This document shows positions 9,041 to 20,808 of a stretch of DNA of 64,000 bases, one piece after another. Numbering within the stretch: the stretch's first letter is position 1; each line of letters begins with the position of its first letter. The stretch comes from Jiella endophytica (lineage in GTDB: Bacteria > Pseudomonadota > Alphaproteobacteria > Rhizobiales > Rhizobiaceae), in the NCBI RefSeq assembly GCF_004519335.1, contig NZ_SOZD01000002.1, forward strand, positions 992,001-1,056,000. The letters run 5' to 3'. Position numbers and translations under genes: made by a program. The notes below the pieces were generated by a model. It was not told the origin of the DNA. It ran no database searches and saw only the letters and a list, made by a program, of their open reading frames with translations.

Positions 9041-9666
9041 CATCCCCATGCAAGCCCGGCTCTCGCCGGAGAGCCGCGCAGGCTTCGCCGGCGTTATTGC
9101 GTCCTCCGGCGAAGCCTGGGCGCTGCGTTCCCGTTCGTCGCATGCAGTTGCGGTATCGCAAGGTCTCCCGCGCTGCGACGGGCCGCCAGATCGGCTCAGA
9201 GCGCCGAGCGTCCGAATGGACGCACGCGCTCTGAGTTATTGAATCACCGCATCGTGCTTTCCAAAAATCGATTCCAATTTCGGGCTGATGCTGTCGCTCG
9301 AATCGGTCCGTCGTATTGGCTGCCTTGCCGTCAGTCGCCTTGCTGCAGCCGCCAGCAGTTTCCTCTGAGTGTCGGTTCTCCGGCAGCTTTCCCCGACGAG
9401 GCTTTTATACCCTGCGCGTCGGGGAATCCCTTCCCATGGAGCGACAGCGTCGGCGCGAAACCACAATCGATTTTCCCAAGACACGACGTTTCGATTCAAT
9501 GGGGTAGAGCGTGCCCTTGCGCGTGCCATCGAGAGCGCCGCGCTCCGGCGGGCTGCCGCGTCGCGACGTGACGAAGCTGTCGCTGATCGACTGCCCTCCG
9601 GCGAATTCATGGCTCGCCGCCCGGAATCGCTTTCGCGCGGAGCTTTCTTCGGTCTAAAGAAGAATC
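9041..9666. other. Gap between the Hint-domain gene and rnd: hairpins plus a dispersed repeat
   Basis: No gene is supported in these 626 bases. Two hairpins follow the Hint gene: a seven-base stem GGCTCTC/GAGAGCC at 9058-9075, and a perfect 13-bp stem CAGGCTTCGCCGG/CCGGCGAAGCCTG at 9079-9118. Neither has a T-run, so they may be weak terminators. A dispersed repeat copy occupies 9201-9296. The remainder to 9666 presumably holds the rnd promoter. Confidence 0.5.
9201..9296 (+). repeat. Dispersed intergenic repeat, copy 1
   Basis: About 100 bases, clearly similar to 10883-10984 and 51710-51815. Shared landmarks are GCGTCCGAATGGACGC-like, ATCACCGCATCGTGCTTTCC, and a CGATTCC...TTTCGGGC hairpin ending in GATGCTGTCG. 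I recall similar elements as widespread between genes in rhizobial genomes. Confidence 0.8.
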
Positions 9667-10821
9667 ATGCGCCTTATCACCACCACGGCGGAACTCGCCG
9701 AAACCTGCCGATCCTTCGCCAAGTTCGAATTCGTCACCGTCGACACCGAGTTCATCCGCGAGACGACGTTCTGGCCGGAGCTCTGCCTGATCCAGATGGC
9801 GTCGCCCGATGAGGGCGTCATCGTCGATCCTTTGGCAGGCGGCATCGATCTTACGCCGCTGTTCGAGCTGATGGCGGACAGCTCGGTGCTGAAGGTGTTC
9901 CATGCAGCGCGGCAGGACATCGAGATCCTCTACAAGCTGGCCGGGCAGGTGCCCGAGCCGCTGTTCGATACCCAGATCGCGGCGATGGTCTGCGGCTTCG
10001 GCGAATCCATCGCCTATGACCAGCTGGTGGCGCGGCTGACCGAGGCGCGGATCGACAAGACCTCCCGCTTCACCGACTGGCGCCGCCGTCCGCTCACCGA
10101 GAAGCAGCTCGACTATGCGCTCGCCGACGTCACGCATCTGCGCGACGTCTATCGGGCGCTGGCAGCGCAGATCGAGGCGAGCGGCCGCAAGAGCTGGCTC
10201 GACGAGGAAATGGCGCTGCTCGCCAATCCCGACACCTACGATCTTCATCCGGACGAAGCCTGGACGCGGCTGAAGCTGCGGGTCAGGAAGCCGATCGAGC
10301 TGCAGGTGATGAAGGAGGTCGCCGCCTGGCGCGAGCGCGAAGCGCGCGATGCCGACAAGCCGCGCGGCCGCATCCTGAAGGACGAGGCGATCTACGAGAT
10401 CGCCCAGCAGCAGCCGCGCGACGAGCAGGCGCTGTCGCGGCTGCGGACGCTGTCGAAGGGGTTCGAGCGCAGCGCCGCCGGCCGCGAGATCATCGCTGCG
10501 GTGAACCGCGCCCTGGCTTTACCGAAATCCGAGCTGCCGCCGGTGCCGCGCCCGCAGGCGCTGCCCGAGGGCACCGCGGCCGCCGTCGAGTTCCTCAAGG
10601 TGCTTTTGAAGATCGTCGTCGAGGAAGAGGGTGTCGCCGCCAAGCTGATCACCTCCTCCTCCGACCTCGAACAGCTCGCCTGGAAGGGCGAGGAGGCCGA
10701 GGTCGCGGCGCTGACCGGCTGGCGGCGGGAGATCTTCGGCGAAAGGGCGCTCGAGCTTCTCTCCGGCAAGGCCGGCCTCGTTTATCGCAACCGCCGGGTC
10801 GAAGTCCTGCCGATCGGGTAA
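9667..10821 (+). CDS. rnd: Ribonuclease D
   Basis: RNase D is a 3'-5' exoribonuclease that trims tRNA and other structured RNA ends. The 384-residue product has the DEDDy catalytic set: Asp26 and Glu28 in VDTEF, Asp84 in HAARQDIE, and the Tyr150/Asp154 pair in LDYALADV. A helical HRDC nucleic-acid-binding domain follows at about residues 205-285. Length matches bacterial RNase D. The start ATG at 9667 follows AAGAAGAATC. It is transcribed towards ilvA; a dispersed repeat fills the space between the two convergent genes. Confidence 0.95.
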   Translation: MRLITTTAELAETCRSFAKFEFVTVDTEFIRETTFWPELCLIQMASPDEGVIVDPLAGGIDLTPLFELMADSSVLKVFHAARQDIEILYKLAGQVPEPLFDTQIAAMVCGFGESIAYDQLVARLTEARIDKTSRFTDWRRRPLTEKQLDYALADVTHLRDVYRALAAQIEASGRKSWLDEEMALLANPDTYDLHPDEAWTRLKLRVRKPIELQVMKEVAAWREREARDADKPRGRILKDEAIYEIAQQQPRDEQALSRLRTLSKGFERSAAGREIIAAVNRALALPKSELPPVPRPQALPEGTAAAVEFLKVLLKIVVEEEGVAAKLITSSSDLEQLAWKGEEAEVAALTGWRREIFGERALELLSGKAGLVYRNRRVEVLPIG

Positions 10822-10882
10822 CGGCGAGGCAGCCGCGGGGCGTTGACGCCCGCGCCCGCCCGGCTCCCCGGCGATGCCCAAA

Positions 10883-10984
10883 GCGCCGTGCGTCTGAACG
10901 GACCCACAAAGGACGCTCTGAGTTCTCGAATCACCGCATCGTGCCTTCCGACAATCGATTCCGATCTTCGGGCCGATGCTGTCG
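10883..10984 (+). repeat. Dispersed intergenic repeat, copy 2
   Basis: Same family as 9201-9296 and 51710-51815. This copy lies between the convergent rnd and ilvA genes, and its last base touches the ilvA stop codon. Confidence 0.8.
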
Positions 10985-12238
10985 TCAGATCAAGAGGTCG
11001 GCGACGATCTGGTCCTCGGTGATGTCCTGGTAGCGGATGCCGTCGCGCTCGAAGCGTTCGAGCAGCGCCGGGAAGTTCGCCGGATCCTTGGTCTCGATAC
11101 CGAGCAGGATCGAGCCGAAGTCCCGGGCCGATTTCTTCAGATATTCGAAGCGCGCGATATCGTCGTCCGGGCCGAGCAGGTTCAGAAAGTCCTTCAGCGC
11201 GCCGGGACGCTGGGCGAGCCGCAGGATGAAGTACTTCTTCATCCCGGTGAAGCGCAGCGCCCGCTCCTTGACGTCCGGAAGCCGCTCGAAGTCGAAATTG
11301 CCGCCGGAGACGACGAGGACGACGCTCTTGCCGCGCACCTCGTCCTTGAGGCTTTCGAGCGCATCGATCGCCAGGGCGCCCGCGGGTTCCAGCACGATGC
11401 CCTCGACGTTCAGCATCTCCAGCATGGTGTTGCAGAGCCGGCCTTCCGGCGCGAGGATCACGTCGTCCGGTCCGAAGCGCCGCAGCGTCTCGAAGGGGAT
11501 CATGCCGATCTGTGCCACCGCCGCTCCGTCGACGAAACCGTCGATCTGCGGCATACGGGTGAGCGCGCCGTTTTGAAGACTCGAACGCAGGCTCGGCGCG
11601 CCGAGCGGCTCGACGAATTTCAGCCGAGGGCGGGCCTGATCGTCGAAATAGCGCGTCATGCCGGAGGCGAGCCCGCCGCCGCCGACCGGCATCACCACGA
11701 GGTCGAGGGGCTCGTCCCCCAGCTGCTCGCGGATCTCCCGGGCGACGCTCGCCTGGCCTTCGACGATGTCCTCATGGTCGAAGGGCGGCACGAATTCCGC
11801 GTTCGCCGCCTCCGAATAGGCCTTGGCCGCGGCATAGCAGTCGTCGAAGAAGTCGCCGGTGAGCTCGATCTCGACGGCATCGCCGCCGAACACGCGGGTC
11901 TTGTCGATCTTCTGCTGCGGCGTCGTCACCGGCATGAACACCCGGCCCTTCACGCCGAAATGCTTGCAGGCGAAAGCAAAACCCTGGGCGTGATTGCCGG
12001 CCGAGGCACAGCTGAAGCGGCCGCCAGCGCCGCCGGAAGCCATCTTCTTGCGCATGAAGTTGAAGGCGCCGCGGATCTTGTAGGAGCGCACCGGCGTCAG
12101 GTCTTCGCGCTTCAGATGGATGCGGGCGCCGTATTTCGCCGAAAGGTGCTCGTTGAGCTGCAGCGGCGTTGCGGGAAAGAGATCGCGCAGCGCGTCCTGC
12201 GCGGTCGCGACACGGGTGGAAAAGGTTTCTTCGCTCAT
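10985..12238 (-). CDS. ilvA: Threonine ammonia-lyase (threonine dehydratase)
   Basis: The enzyme deaminates L-threonine to 2-oxobutanoate, the first committed step to isoleucine, using PLP. The 417-residue product has the PLP lysine Lys54 in RSYKIRGAF, SAGNHAQG at about 79-86, and the phosphate-binding glycine loop PVGGGGLASG. A single ACT-like domain at about 335-417 (KKYFILRLAQRPGALKDFL) suggests allosteric control by isoleucine. E. coli IlvA has a longer double regulatory domain, so this is the shorter form. A GTG directly precedes the ATG; I use the ATG at 12238 (MSEETFSTR). The gene sits alone, convergent with rnd. Confidence 0.93.
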   Translation of the reverse strand: MSEETFSTRVATAQDALRDLFPATPLQLNEHLSAKYGARIHLKREDLTPVRSYKIRGAFNFMRKKMASGGAGGRFSCASAGNHAQGFAFACKHFGVKGRVFMPVTTPQQKIDKTRVFGGDAVEIELTGDFFDDCYAAAKAYSEAANAEFVPPFDHEDIVEGQASVAREIREQLGDEPLDLVVMPVGGGGLASGMTRYFDDQARPRLKFVEPLGAPSLRSSLQNGALTRMPQIDGFVDGAAVAQIGMIPFETLRRFGPDDVILAPEGRLCNTMLEMLNVEGIVLEPAGALAIDALESLKDEVRGKSVVLVVSGGNFDFERLPDVKERALRFTGMKKYFILRLAQRPGALKDFLNLLGPDDDIARFEYLKKSARDFGSILLGIETKDPANFPALLERFERDGIRYQDITEDQIVADLLI

Positions 12239-12241
12239 CAC

Positions 12242-12662
12242 TCGTCGAATGTCTCGTCTTGGTCCGGCTTCGGAGTGGCCGCGTCTGCCGCAGCGCCGAC
12301 GCCTCGGAAGGCTGCGGCGCGAAGGCGGCCTGGCTGCGGGCGCTCAGTGGCTGCGCCTGCCGGAATCTTGCCGCGGCAAACGCGGCGGAAAATCGTGGGT
12401 CGTCGGCGGGGCGCGCTCGGCGCCGCGCAGAACGGCCGGTCGCGGCCGGAGGCTCAGTTCGCGGTGGAACCGGCACTCCCGGCGGCGCCGGCGCCGATAA
12501 TCGGAATGAAGCGGCCAGCGATGATGATCTGGAGCGAAACCTCGTTCGCGAGCCGATCGATCGTCATCTCAAAGCGCTCCTTCTTCTCAAATAGCCGACT
12601 GTCCGGGCGTCATGCGCCAGCCCGGCGGATTTGTCAAAATCTGCAGTACCGGGCCCGAGCTG
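12242..12662. other. Gap between ilvA and ccmB
   Basis: These 421 bases contain only the short reading frame listed at 12454-12567. No strong terminator or promoter is evident to me. Confidence 0.4.
12454..12567 (-). CDS. Possible 37-residue small protein, or remnant of a larger gene
   Basis: An ATG at 12567 is preceded by AGAAGGAG at good spacing and opens a 37-codon frame: MTIDRLANEVSLQIIIAGR, then a hydrophobic Gly/Ala-rich tail (FIPIIGAGAAGSAGSTAN). The tail faintly recalls the C-terminal PxxGAxxGAxxN pattern of EcsC-family proteins, so this could be a truncated relic rather than an independent peptide. The frame also stays open upstream for about 14 codons. Evidence is limited to the ribosome site and the composition. 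Confidence 0.3.
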   Translation of the reverse strand: MTIDRLANEVSLQIIIAGRFIPIIGAGAAGSAGSTAN

Positions 12663-13322
12663 CTAATCGCCGCTCGCCCGCAGGGCCGCGCCGGCCGCCA
12701 CTGGGCCCAGCGCCCCGAAAAACAGAGTGAGCGCGCACAGGATCATGAAGGGCGGCCAGAAAGGGTCGGGCTCGTTGACCGCGGCATAGGTCGCCGAAAC
12801 GCCGAAGATCAGGACGGGAATCGCCAGCGGCAGCACCAGCACCGAGACGAGCAGCCCGCCGCGCGGCAGCGCAACGGCGACGGCCGCACCGACGGCGCCG
12901 ATGAAGACGATCGCCGGGGTGCCGACGAACAGCGTCGCCATCACCGCGAAGAGGGCGGCCGGCTGAAGGGCGAGGAACAGGCCGAGCACCGGCGAGGCGA
13001 GCACCAGCGGCAGGCAGGACGCCGCCCACAGGGCGAGGCATTTCGACAGGACCACCAGCGGCATCGGCAGCGGCCCGGCGATCAGGAGATCGAGCGTGCC
13101 GTCCTCCCTGTCGGCCTGGAACAGCCGGTCGAGGGTCAGAAGCGCCGACAGGAGAGCGCCGATCCAGAGGATCGCCGGGCCGATGCGCGAGAGAAGGTTG
13201 AGGTCCGGCCCGACGCCGAAGGGGATCGTCGCGACGACGGCGAGGAAGAAGATGACGCCGGTGGTCGCCCCGCCACCGCCGGAAAAGACGAGCTTCAGGT
13301 CGCGGAAGAAGAGTGTCGTCAC
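12663..13322 (-). CDS. ccmB: Heme exporter protein B, membrane subunit of the CcmAB transporter
   Basis: CcmB is the inner-membrane subunit that works with the ATPase CcmA in System I cytochrome c maturation, releasing holo-CcmE from CcmCD. The 219-residue product has about six hydrophobic helices and the family motifs near LFQADREDGTLDLLIAGPLP and VSATYAAV. Length is normal. The start is the ATG at 13322 (MTTLFFRDLKLVFSGG). Its partner ccmA lies upstream on the same strand but is separated by 379 bases of repeats instead of the usual tight junction. ccmC and ccmD are not downstream; ilvA is. Confidence 0.93.
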   Translation of the reverse strand: MTTLFFRDLKLVFSGGGGATTGVIFFLAVVATIPFGVGPDLNLLSRIGPAILWIGALLSALLTLDRLFQADREDGTLDLLIAGPLPMPLVVLSKCLALWAASCLPLVLASPVLGLFLALQPAALFAVMATLFVGTPAIVFIGAVGAAVAVALPRGGLLVSVLVLPLAIPVLIFGVSATYAAVNEPDPFWPPFMILCALTLFFGALGPVAAGAALRASGD

Positions 13323-13383
13323 GGGCGGAACTCGGCGCGAGATTGCAATAAGGTTCCGGGGATAGGTGCCGGCCTCTCCGTTT

Positions 13384-13418
13384 CGTCATTCTCGGGCCCC
13401 GTCCCGAGAATCCAGGGG
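13384..13418 (+). repeat. Palindromic repeat (TCTCGGG...CCCGAGA type), forward copy
   Basis: CATTCTCGGGCCCCGTCCC and following bases form a self-complementary unit (TTCTCGGG/CCCGAGAA). The same unit occurs inverted at 13480-13513 and again at 36491-36530. Confidence 0.85.
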
Positions 13419-13479
13419 CGACCGCCGCAACATCGGCAACCTCCTTCTTTGGCAGCTGACGCGGACGGCGCCCGATGAT

Positions 13480-13513
13480 CTCTGGATTCTCGGGACGGGG
13501 CCCGAGAATGACG
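13480..13513 (-). repeat. Palindromic repeat (TCTCGGG...CCCGAGA type), inverted copy
   Basis: Reverse complement of the unit at 13384-13418, about 60 bases away. Together the two could form a long hairpin in a ccmA-ccmB transcript. Confidence 0.85.
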
Positions 13514-13701
13514 GCGCTTTGGACAGGGGTGCCGCGCTGCTTCGACAGGCTCCGGCGGCATCGCACGATGCGGAGCTTCATCCTGCCAACTGTGGCTAGT
13601 CGAAAGGCCGAACGGTCCAATAGGCAGAAGCGAGCACCGCCCTTTTCGGCAACGACCACCGAAAGGGGTACACCAGTACCTGCTCCTCGCCATCGGTGCG
13701 C

Positions 13702-14442
13702 TCACAACCAGCCCTCGGCTTCGGCCAATGCGGCGTCGTCGATTGCGGGCGCTGCCTCGCCATCCGGGCCCGGCACGTCACCGCTTCCGGAGCGCGGCGG
13801 GATGTGCAGCGTCGTCGCGCCGTCGAGGCCGAGCGGCTGGTGAGTCGCCGCGATCGCCATGCCGCCGGCGGCAAGGTGGTTCGCGACGAGGGCGGCGAAG
13901 CGCTGCTGCGAGGCAGCGTCGAGGGCCGATGTCGGCTCGTCGAGGATCCAGACCGGCCGCCATGCGACGAGAAGCCGCGCAAGGCTCGCCCGCCGTTGCT
14001 GGCCGGCGGAGAGATAGCCGAAGGGGATCGCCTCGAGCCCTGGCAGGCCGACGGCAGCGAGCGCCTCTGCCGGCGACAGCGGAGCGCCGCCGGGCCTGCC
14101 GGCACCCGCCGCACCGGCGCCGAGATAGCGCGCCCAGAAGGCGAGGTTGTCGCCGGCGGCGATCTGGCTCTTCATGCCGTGGCGATGGCCGACATAGTGG
14201 GCGACTTCGGCGATCCGCTCGGCCGGCTCGCCGTCGATGGCAAGGCCCGAAAGGCGAATCGCCCCGCCGAGCGGCGGCAACAGGCTGGCAAGCGTGCGCA
14301 GCAGGGTCGACTTGCCGGCGCCGTTCGGCCCGGTGACGACCAGCGCCTCGCCGGCGGCGAGCGCCGCATCGAACGGCCCGGCGACGACCGCACGCCCCCT
14401 GCCGACGACGAGGCCTTCGAGGGCGATCACGCCGGCGCTCAA
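13702..14442 (-). CDS. ccmA: Heme ABC exporter ATP-binding protein CcmA
   Basis: CcmA is the ATPase of the CcmAB complex in cytochrome c biogenesis. The 246-residue product has Walker [14 protein letters not shown] at about residues 37-49, an ABC signature [13 protein letters not shown], Walker [12 protein letters not shown] and a switch histidine in ATHQPL. The C-terminus is a longer acidic tail than usual (around [20 protein letters not shown]). The start is a TTG at 14442, supported by AAGG seven bases upstream; no ATG fits the beginning of the domain. A GTG a few codons later is an alternative. Confidence 0.92.
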   Translation of the reverse strand: MSAGVIALEGLVVGRGRAVVAGPFDAALAAGEALVVTGPNGAGKSTLLRTLASLLPPLGGAIRLSGLAIDGEPAERIAEVAHYVGHRHGMKSQIAAGDNLAFWARYLGAGAAGAGRPGGAPLSPAEALAAVGLPGLEAIPFGYLSAGQQRRASLARLLVAWRPVWILDEPTSALDAASQQRFAALVANHLAAGGMAIAATHQPLGLDGATTLHIPPRSGSGDVPGPDGEAAPAIDDAALAEAEGWL

Positions 14443-14801
14443 GCCGCCACCTTCGCTCTTGCCGCCACTTTCGCACCCAACGTCGTCGTCACGCTCGCGG
14501 CCCCGCCTGTCTTCGGCGCCGGGCCGCCGGCCGGCATTTCGCGCCGCGTCATATTTTGTCGCCTTCGTCCCGGATAGGCCTTTATAGCCATTACAAACTT
14601 GCCTATAACGCCCTCAACCACTCCAGCGACCGGCGTGGAAACATCAAGCGCCGATCTCATGGCGCCCGCACGGCACCGACGGGCGTCAGGGCGGACAGCG
14701 GAAATGGTCGTACCCGCATCTTCGAGCGCGCTGATCCGCGGCGCATGAAGGCCGTTCGCCCTTCGGACTATTTCATCGGTTCGAGAAGGAATGTGAGCCT
14801 C
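14443..14801. promoter_or_regulatory. Divergent region ccmA / acnA
   Basis: These 359 bases separate two divergent genes and must hold promoters. A weak candidate for acnA is TATAAC at 14604-14609, with TTTATA 17 bases upstream. I see no riboswitch or clear operator. Confidence 0.35.
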
Positions 14802-17561
<2,760 letters not shown>

Positions 17562-17574
17562 GGCAGCGTCTCTT

Positions 17575-17601
17575 CGGCCGGGCGCCTGGCGCGCCCGGCC
17601 G
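17575..17601 (+). terminator. Hairpin after acnA, possible terminator
   Basis: A perfect 11-bp stem CGGCCGGGCGC/GCGCCCGGCCG with a five-base loop starts 14 bases after the acnA stop. There is no T-run, so intrinsic termination is uncertain. A second stem, GCCAGAGG/CCTCTGGC, spans about 17616-17651. Nothing else is evident up to the next gene at 17870. Confidence 0.5.
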
Positions 17602-17869
17602 TCGCCATCCGACACGCCAGAGGCATCGGCGCCTGCCGCCGGCCCTCTGGCGATCAACGGAAAACTCACGTTTCACCCGCAATTGACTAGCCCGTGTGAT
17701 GGCCGATCCCTTAGGGTCCGGCGCGAATAGGGCACGAACCCATGCATTGCTATCCATCCGCCAACCCCACCCTTCGACGGGACGGGCCAATCTCTCGCGT
17801 ATCCCTCGGTCTTCAGGCCGCTTGCCGGCCGTGCGGGGCGGCCCCGGCGAAGCGATCGGACAGTTTCTG

Positions 17870-18667
17870 ATGCGGCATTGGCCGATCCGCCCATGGCTGC
17901 GCCGCGCGATGCCCTGCGCCCTCATTGCGGCGATCGTCGTCCTGCCGGCGCGGGTTGTCTGCGCCGAGCGGGTGAAGAACCAGATCACCCATGTGCTCGA
18001 ACTCTTCACCAGCCAGGGATGCTCGTCCTGTCCGCCGGCGGACAGGCTTCTGGCGACTTTCGCCGACAAGCCGCATGTCCTCGCTTTGTCCTATCATGTC
18101 GACTACTGGGACTATATCGGCTGGCGGGACACCTTCGGCTCCGGCCACAACGGCGAGCGCCAGCGATCCTATGCCAGGGCCTTCGCCAACAAGATGATCT
18201 ACACGCCGCAGCTGGTGATCAACGGCCTCTACGACATCGTCGGATCGCACGCCGAGAAGATCGGCCATCTGATGGCGAAGACGAAGCTGCCCGGCAGCGC
18301 CACGCCGCCCCAGGTGACGATCCGGCGGGCCGGCGACAGCCTGCACATCAGCGCCAGCGGCGTCACCATCGAGCCGGGCCAGCGCCGGCCGATGCTGCTG
18401 CTCGTCAACTTCGCCGACAGTGCCAAGGTCAAGGTGGATCGCGGCGAGAACCGCGGCGAGACGCTCGTCACCACCCACCCCGTGCGCGGCTGGCAGCTGA
18501 TGGGCATGGTCGGCGAGGATGGCATCAATATCGACATGCCGGTCTCCTCCGTCACCCCCGACGGCGAGGAGACCTATGGCTGTGCGGCGATCCTCCAGGC
18601 GGTGCGCCCCGACGGCTCGCCCGGCGCGATCCTCGCCGCGACCCAGATGGAAATCGATCCGGACTGA
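17870..18667 (+). CDS. DUF1223 family protein, thioredoxin-like fold, exported
   Basis: The 265-residue product starts with a basic-hydrophobic signal-like segment (RPWLRRAMPCALIAAIVVLPA), then HVLELFTSQGCSSCPPADRLL, with a CxxC pair at Cys51/Cys54, as is typical of DUF1223 proteins. A conserved WDYIGWRDTFG and the YTPQLVINGLYDIVGS block follow, consistent with a thioredoxin-like fold. A periplasmic redox role is plausible but unproven. The ATG at 17870 is chosen because it puts the signal segment first; a longer in-frame reading from 17696 would add about 58 low-complexity residues. It is a single gene after acnA. Confidence 0.88.
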   Translation: MRHWPIRPWLRRAMPCALIAAIVVLPARVVCAERVKNQITHVLELFTSQGCSSCPPADRLLATFADKPHVLALSYHVDYWDYIGWRDTFGSGHNGERQRSYARAFANKMIYTPQLVINGLYDIVGSHAEKIGHLMAKTKLPGSATPPQVTIRRAGDSLHISASGVTIEPGQRRPMLLLVNFADSAKVKVDRGENRGETLVTTHPVRGWQLMGMVGEDGINIDMPVSSVTPDGEETYGCAAILQAVRPDGSPGAILAATQMEIDPD

Positions 18668-18709
18668 GCGGCTGGCTGCCGCCTCGCCGCAGACGAGCCA
18701 GGTGCTGGG

Positions 18710-19711
18710 TCAGTGCCCGCCCGGCAGGATCCGGTCCGGAGGCCGGTGACCGTCCATCAGCGTGCGGATGTTGATGATCACCTTCTCGCCCATCTCGATG
18801 CGCCCTTCCAGCGTCGCCGAGCCCATATGCGGCAACAGGACGACGCGGTTCTCCTCGGCCAGCCGCAACAGCTTCTTCGACACCGTCGGCTCCTCCTCGA
18901 AGACGTCGAGGCCGGCGCCGGCGATCCTCTCCGCCTCGATCGCCGCGATCAGCGCCTTTTCGTCGATGATCTCGCCGCGGGCGGTGTTGACGATGAAGGC
19001 ATGGGGCTGGACGAGGCCGAGGCGGCGCGCCGACAGGAGGTGATAGGTCGCCGGCGTCGACGGGCAGTTGACCGAGATGATGTCCATGCGGGCGAGCATC
19101 TGGTCGAGGCTCTCCCAATAGGTGGCGCCGAGCGCGGCCTCGGTCTTCGGGCTGACCCGGCGGCGATTGTGATAGTGGATCTCGAGACCGAAGGCCTTCG
19201 CCCGCCGCGCCACCGCCGTGCCGATGCGGCCCATGCCGACGATGCCGAGCTTCTTGCCCCAGATCCGCCGGCCGAGCATCCAGGTCGGCGACCAGCCGGG
19301 CCAGCGCCCGCCGGCGACGAGCCGGGTTCCACCCTCGACGAGGCGGCGCGGCACGGCAAGGATCAGCGCCATCGTCATGTCGGCGGTATCCTCGTTGAGG
19401 ACGTTCGGCGTGTTGGTGACGTAGAGATTGCGCGACAGCGCCGTCTCGACGTCGATATTGTCGACGCCGTTGCCGTAATTGGCGATCAGCTTCAGCCGCT
19501 CGCCCGCCTGCTCGATCACCGCCCGGTCGATGCGATCCGTCACCGTCGGCACCAGCACGTCTGCCTCGCGCACGGCGGCGACGAGCTCGGGCTGGGTCAT
19601 CGGCCGGTCGGCTTCGTTGACGCGCGTGTCGAAGAGCTCGCGCATGCGATCTTCGACCGGCTCGGGCAGCTTGCGGGTGAGGATCACGAGAGGCTTCCTG
19701 CGCTCGTCCAT
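18710..19711 (-). CDS. 2-hydroxyacid dehydrogenase (glyoxylate/hydroxypyruvate reductase type)
   Basis: An NAD(P)-dependent D-isomer-specific 2-hydroxyacid dehydrogenase of about 333 residues. It shows the substrate-side NYGNGVDNIDV, the dinucleotide motif LGIVGMGRIGTAVARRAKAFG near residues 155-175, the catalytic Arg in VNTARGEIIDE, the Glu in AGAGLDVFEEEP, and the His in LLPHMGSAT. The closest functional classes are glyoxylate or D-glycerate dehydrogenases; substrate is not certain. I use the ATG at 19711, which has GGAAAGG six bases upstream; the GTG just before it is an alternative. It is divergent from the SH3-domain gene. Confidence 0.88.
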   Translation of the reverse strand: MDERRKPLVILTRKLPEPVEDRMRELFDTRVNEADRPMTQPELVAAVREADVLVPTVTDRIDRAVIEQAGERLKLIANYGNGVDNIDVETALSRNLYVTNTPNVLNEDTADMTMALILAVPRRLVEGGTRLVAGGRWPGWSPTWMLGRRIWGKKLGIVGMGRIGTAVARRAKAFGLEIHYHNRRRVSPKTEAALGATYWESLDQMLARMDIISVNCPSTPATYHLLSARRLGLVQPHAFIVNTARGEIIDEKALIAAIEAERIAGAGLDVFEEEPTVSKKLLRLAEENRVVLLPHMGSATLEGRIEMGEKVIINIRTLMDGHRPPDRILPGGH

Positions 19712-19891
19712 CACCGGCCTTTCCTGCCTGCTTTCAAGAGGTTGTTAACCGAAACGGCCGAATATTCGGGCAATGCCGGTGGCCATCAGTAGCAGCCGGG
19801 CCGCGGGAGGAAAAGTTCCGCCGGCCCGTCTCGGCCATTTCGCCGGCGCGATTGCATCGGCCGCAGAGCGGCCGCGATGGAGAGTGCCCCC

Positions 19892-20443
19892 ATGTCGTTT
19901 TCCGACATCCGCCCCCGCCTGAGCCGCGGCCTGCTGGCGGCGCTGGCCGTCCTGGCCGCTTCGCCCGCTCTTGCCCCGGCGCCGGCCGCCGCGGTGGAGC
20001 TCGGCCCGGTCTCGAAGCTGCCGCTGCCGCGCTATGTCAGCCTCAAGTCGTCACGGGTCAATGCGCGAATCGGCCCGGGCCGCGACTACCCGGTCACCTG
20101 GCTCTATCTGAAGCCGGGCCTGCCGGTGGAGATCATCCAGGAATTCGGCCTGTGGCGGCGGATCCGCGATTCCGAGGGTGCCGAGGGCTGGGTCTATCAC
20201 TCGCTCCTGTCGGGCGAGCGGACGTCGATCGCCGCGCCCTGGCTGAAGGGCAAGGCGACGATGATCGACGTCCATGGCAGTCCGGCCCTCGACGCGCCGC
20301 TGGTGGCACGGCTCGAGCCCGGCGTCGTCTCCAAGGTCAGGGAATGCGCCACCGGCTGGTGCGAGATCGAGGCGTCGAGCCGCGAAGGCTATGTGCGCCA
20401 GGAGGACATCTGGGGCGTCTATCCCGACGAGAGTTTTGACTGA
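19892..20443 (+). CDS. Secreted SH3-domain protein
   Basis: The product is about 183 residues with a signal peptide (hydrophobic segment LLAALAVLAASPALA, then an Ala-rich cleavage region). One clear bacterial SH3 domain follows (LKSSRVNARIGPGRDYPVTW through GWVYHSLLSG) and a second, weaker SH3-like repeat (MIDVHGSPALDAPLVARLEPGV ... CEIEASSREGYVRQEDIWGVYP). Such proteins usually act in the periplasm, probably on the cell wall. ATG at 19892 has GGAGAG seven bases upstream; ATG at 19877 adds five residues and is the alternative. A strong hairpin follows at 20509. Confidence 0.87.
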   Translation: MSFSDIRPRLSRGLLAALAVLAASPALAPAPAAAVELGPVSKLPLPRYVSLKSSRVNARIGPGRDYPVTWLYLKPGLPVEIIQEFGLWRRIRDSEGAEGWVYHSLLSGERTSIAAPWLKGKATMIDVHGSPALDAPLVARLEPGVVSKVRECATGWCEIEASSREGYVRQEDIWGVYPDESFD

Positions 20444-20508
20444 CGGGGAGCTAGAGACAGCGCCTTTCGCGCATTTTCGCTCCATCGCAGCACGACTTAT
20501 GGAAATAT

Positions 20509-20538
20509 CGGCCCGCAGATCGGCAGATCTGCGGGCCG
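20509..20538 (+). terminator. Long hairpin after the SH3-domain gene
   Basis: A perfect 13-bp stem CGGCCCGCAGATC/GATCTGCGGGCCG with loop GGCA, followed a few bases later by TTTT. It lies about 65 bases after the stop. The symmetric stem could act on both strands. Confidence 0.65.
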
Positions 20539-20808
20539 ACGGCGTTTTGGCTGATGATCGTCGCGGGTGGTTCGGAGAGAGTTCAGCGAGATGGCGCGGC
20601 TTGCCTTGAGCGCGGCAGCGCGGGACCGACGGGAAACGCCAAGCACCAAGCGCCGCGGACATCAGCGGTCAGCGGCTCGGTCTCCGCCTCGATGCGGTCG
20701 CGCTGGGGATTTGTCGCATCGTCTTACAAAGCCCGACCAGAAATAGCTCGGCGATGATAAAGCGGGGCGGCAGGAGCGGCGGTCCCTGAACAAGGGGCCA
20801 AAACAATT

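Larger units (their letters stand above)
13323..13701. other. Repeat-bearing spacer between ccmA and ccmB
   Basis: This 379-base spacer contains two opposite copies of a palindromic repeat (13384-13418 and 13480-13513) and no convincing gene. Confidence 0.7.

Noticed and set aside
9236-9610. 124-codon minus-strand frame upstream of rnd
   Set aside because: Part of it is the dispersed repeat; no ribosome site or similarity.
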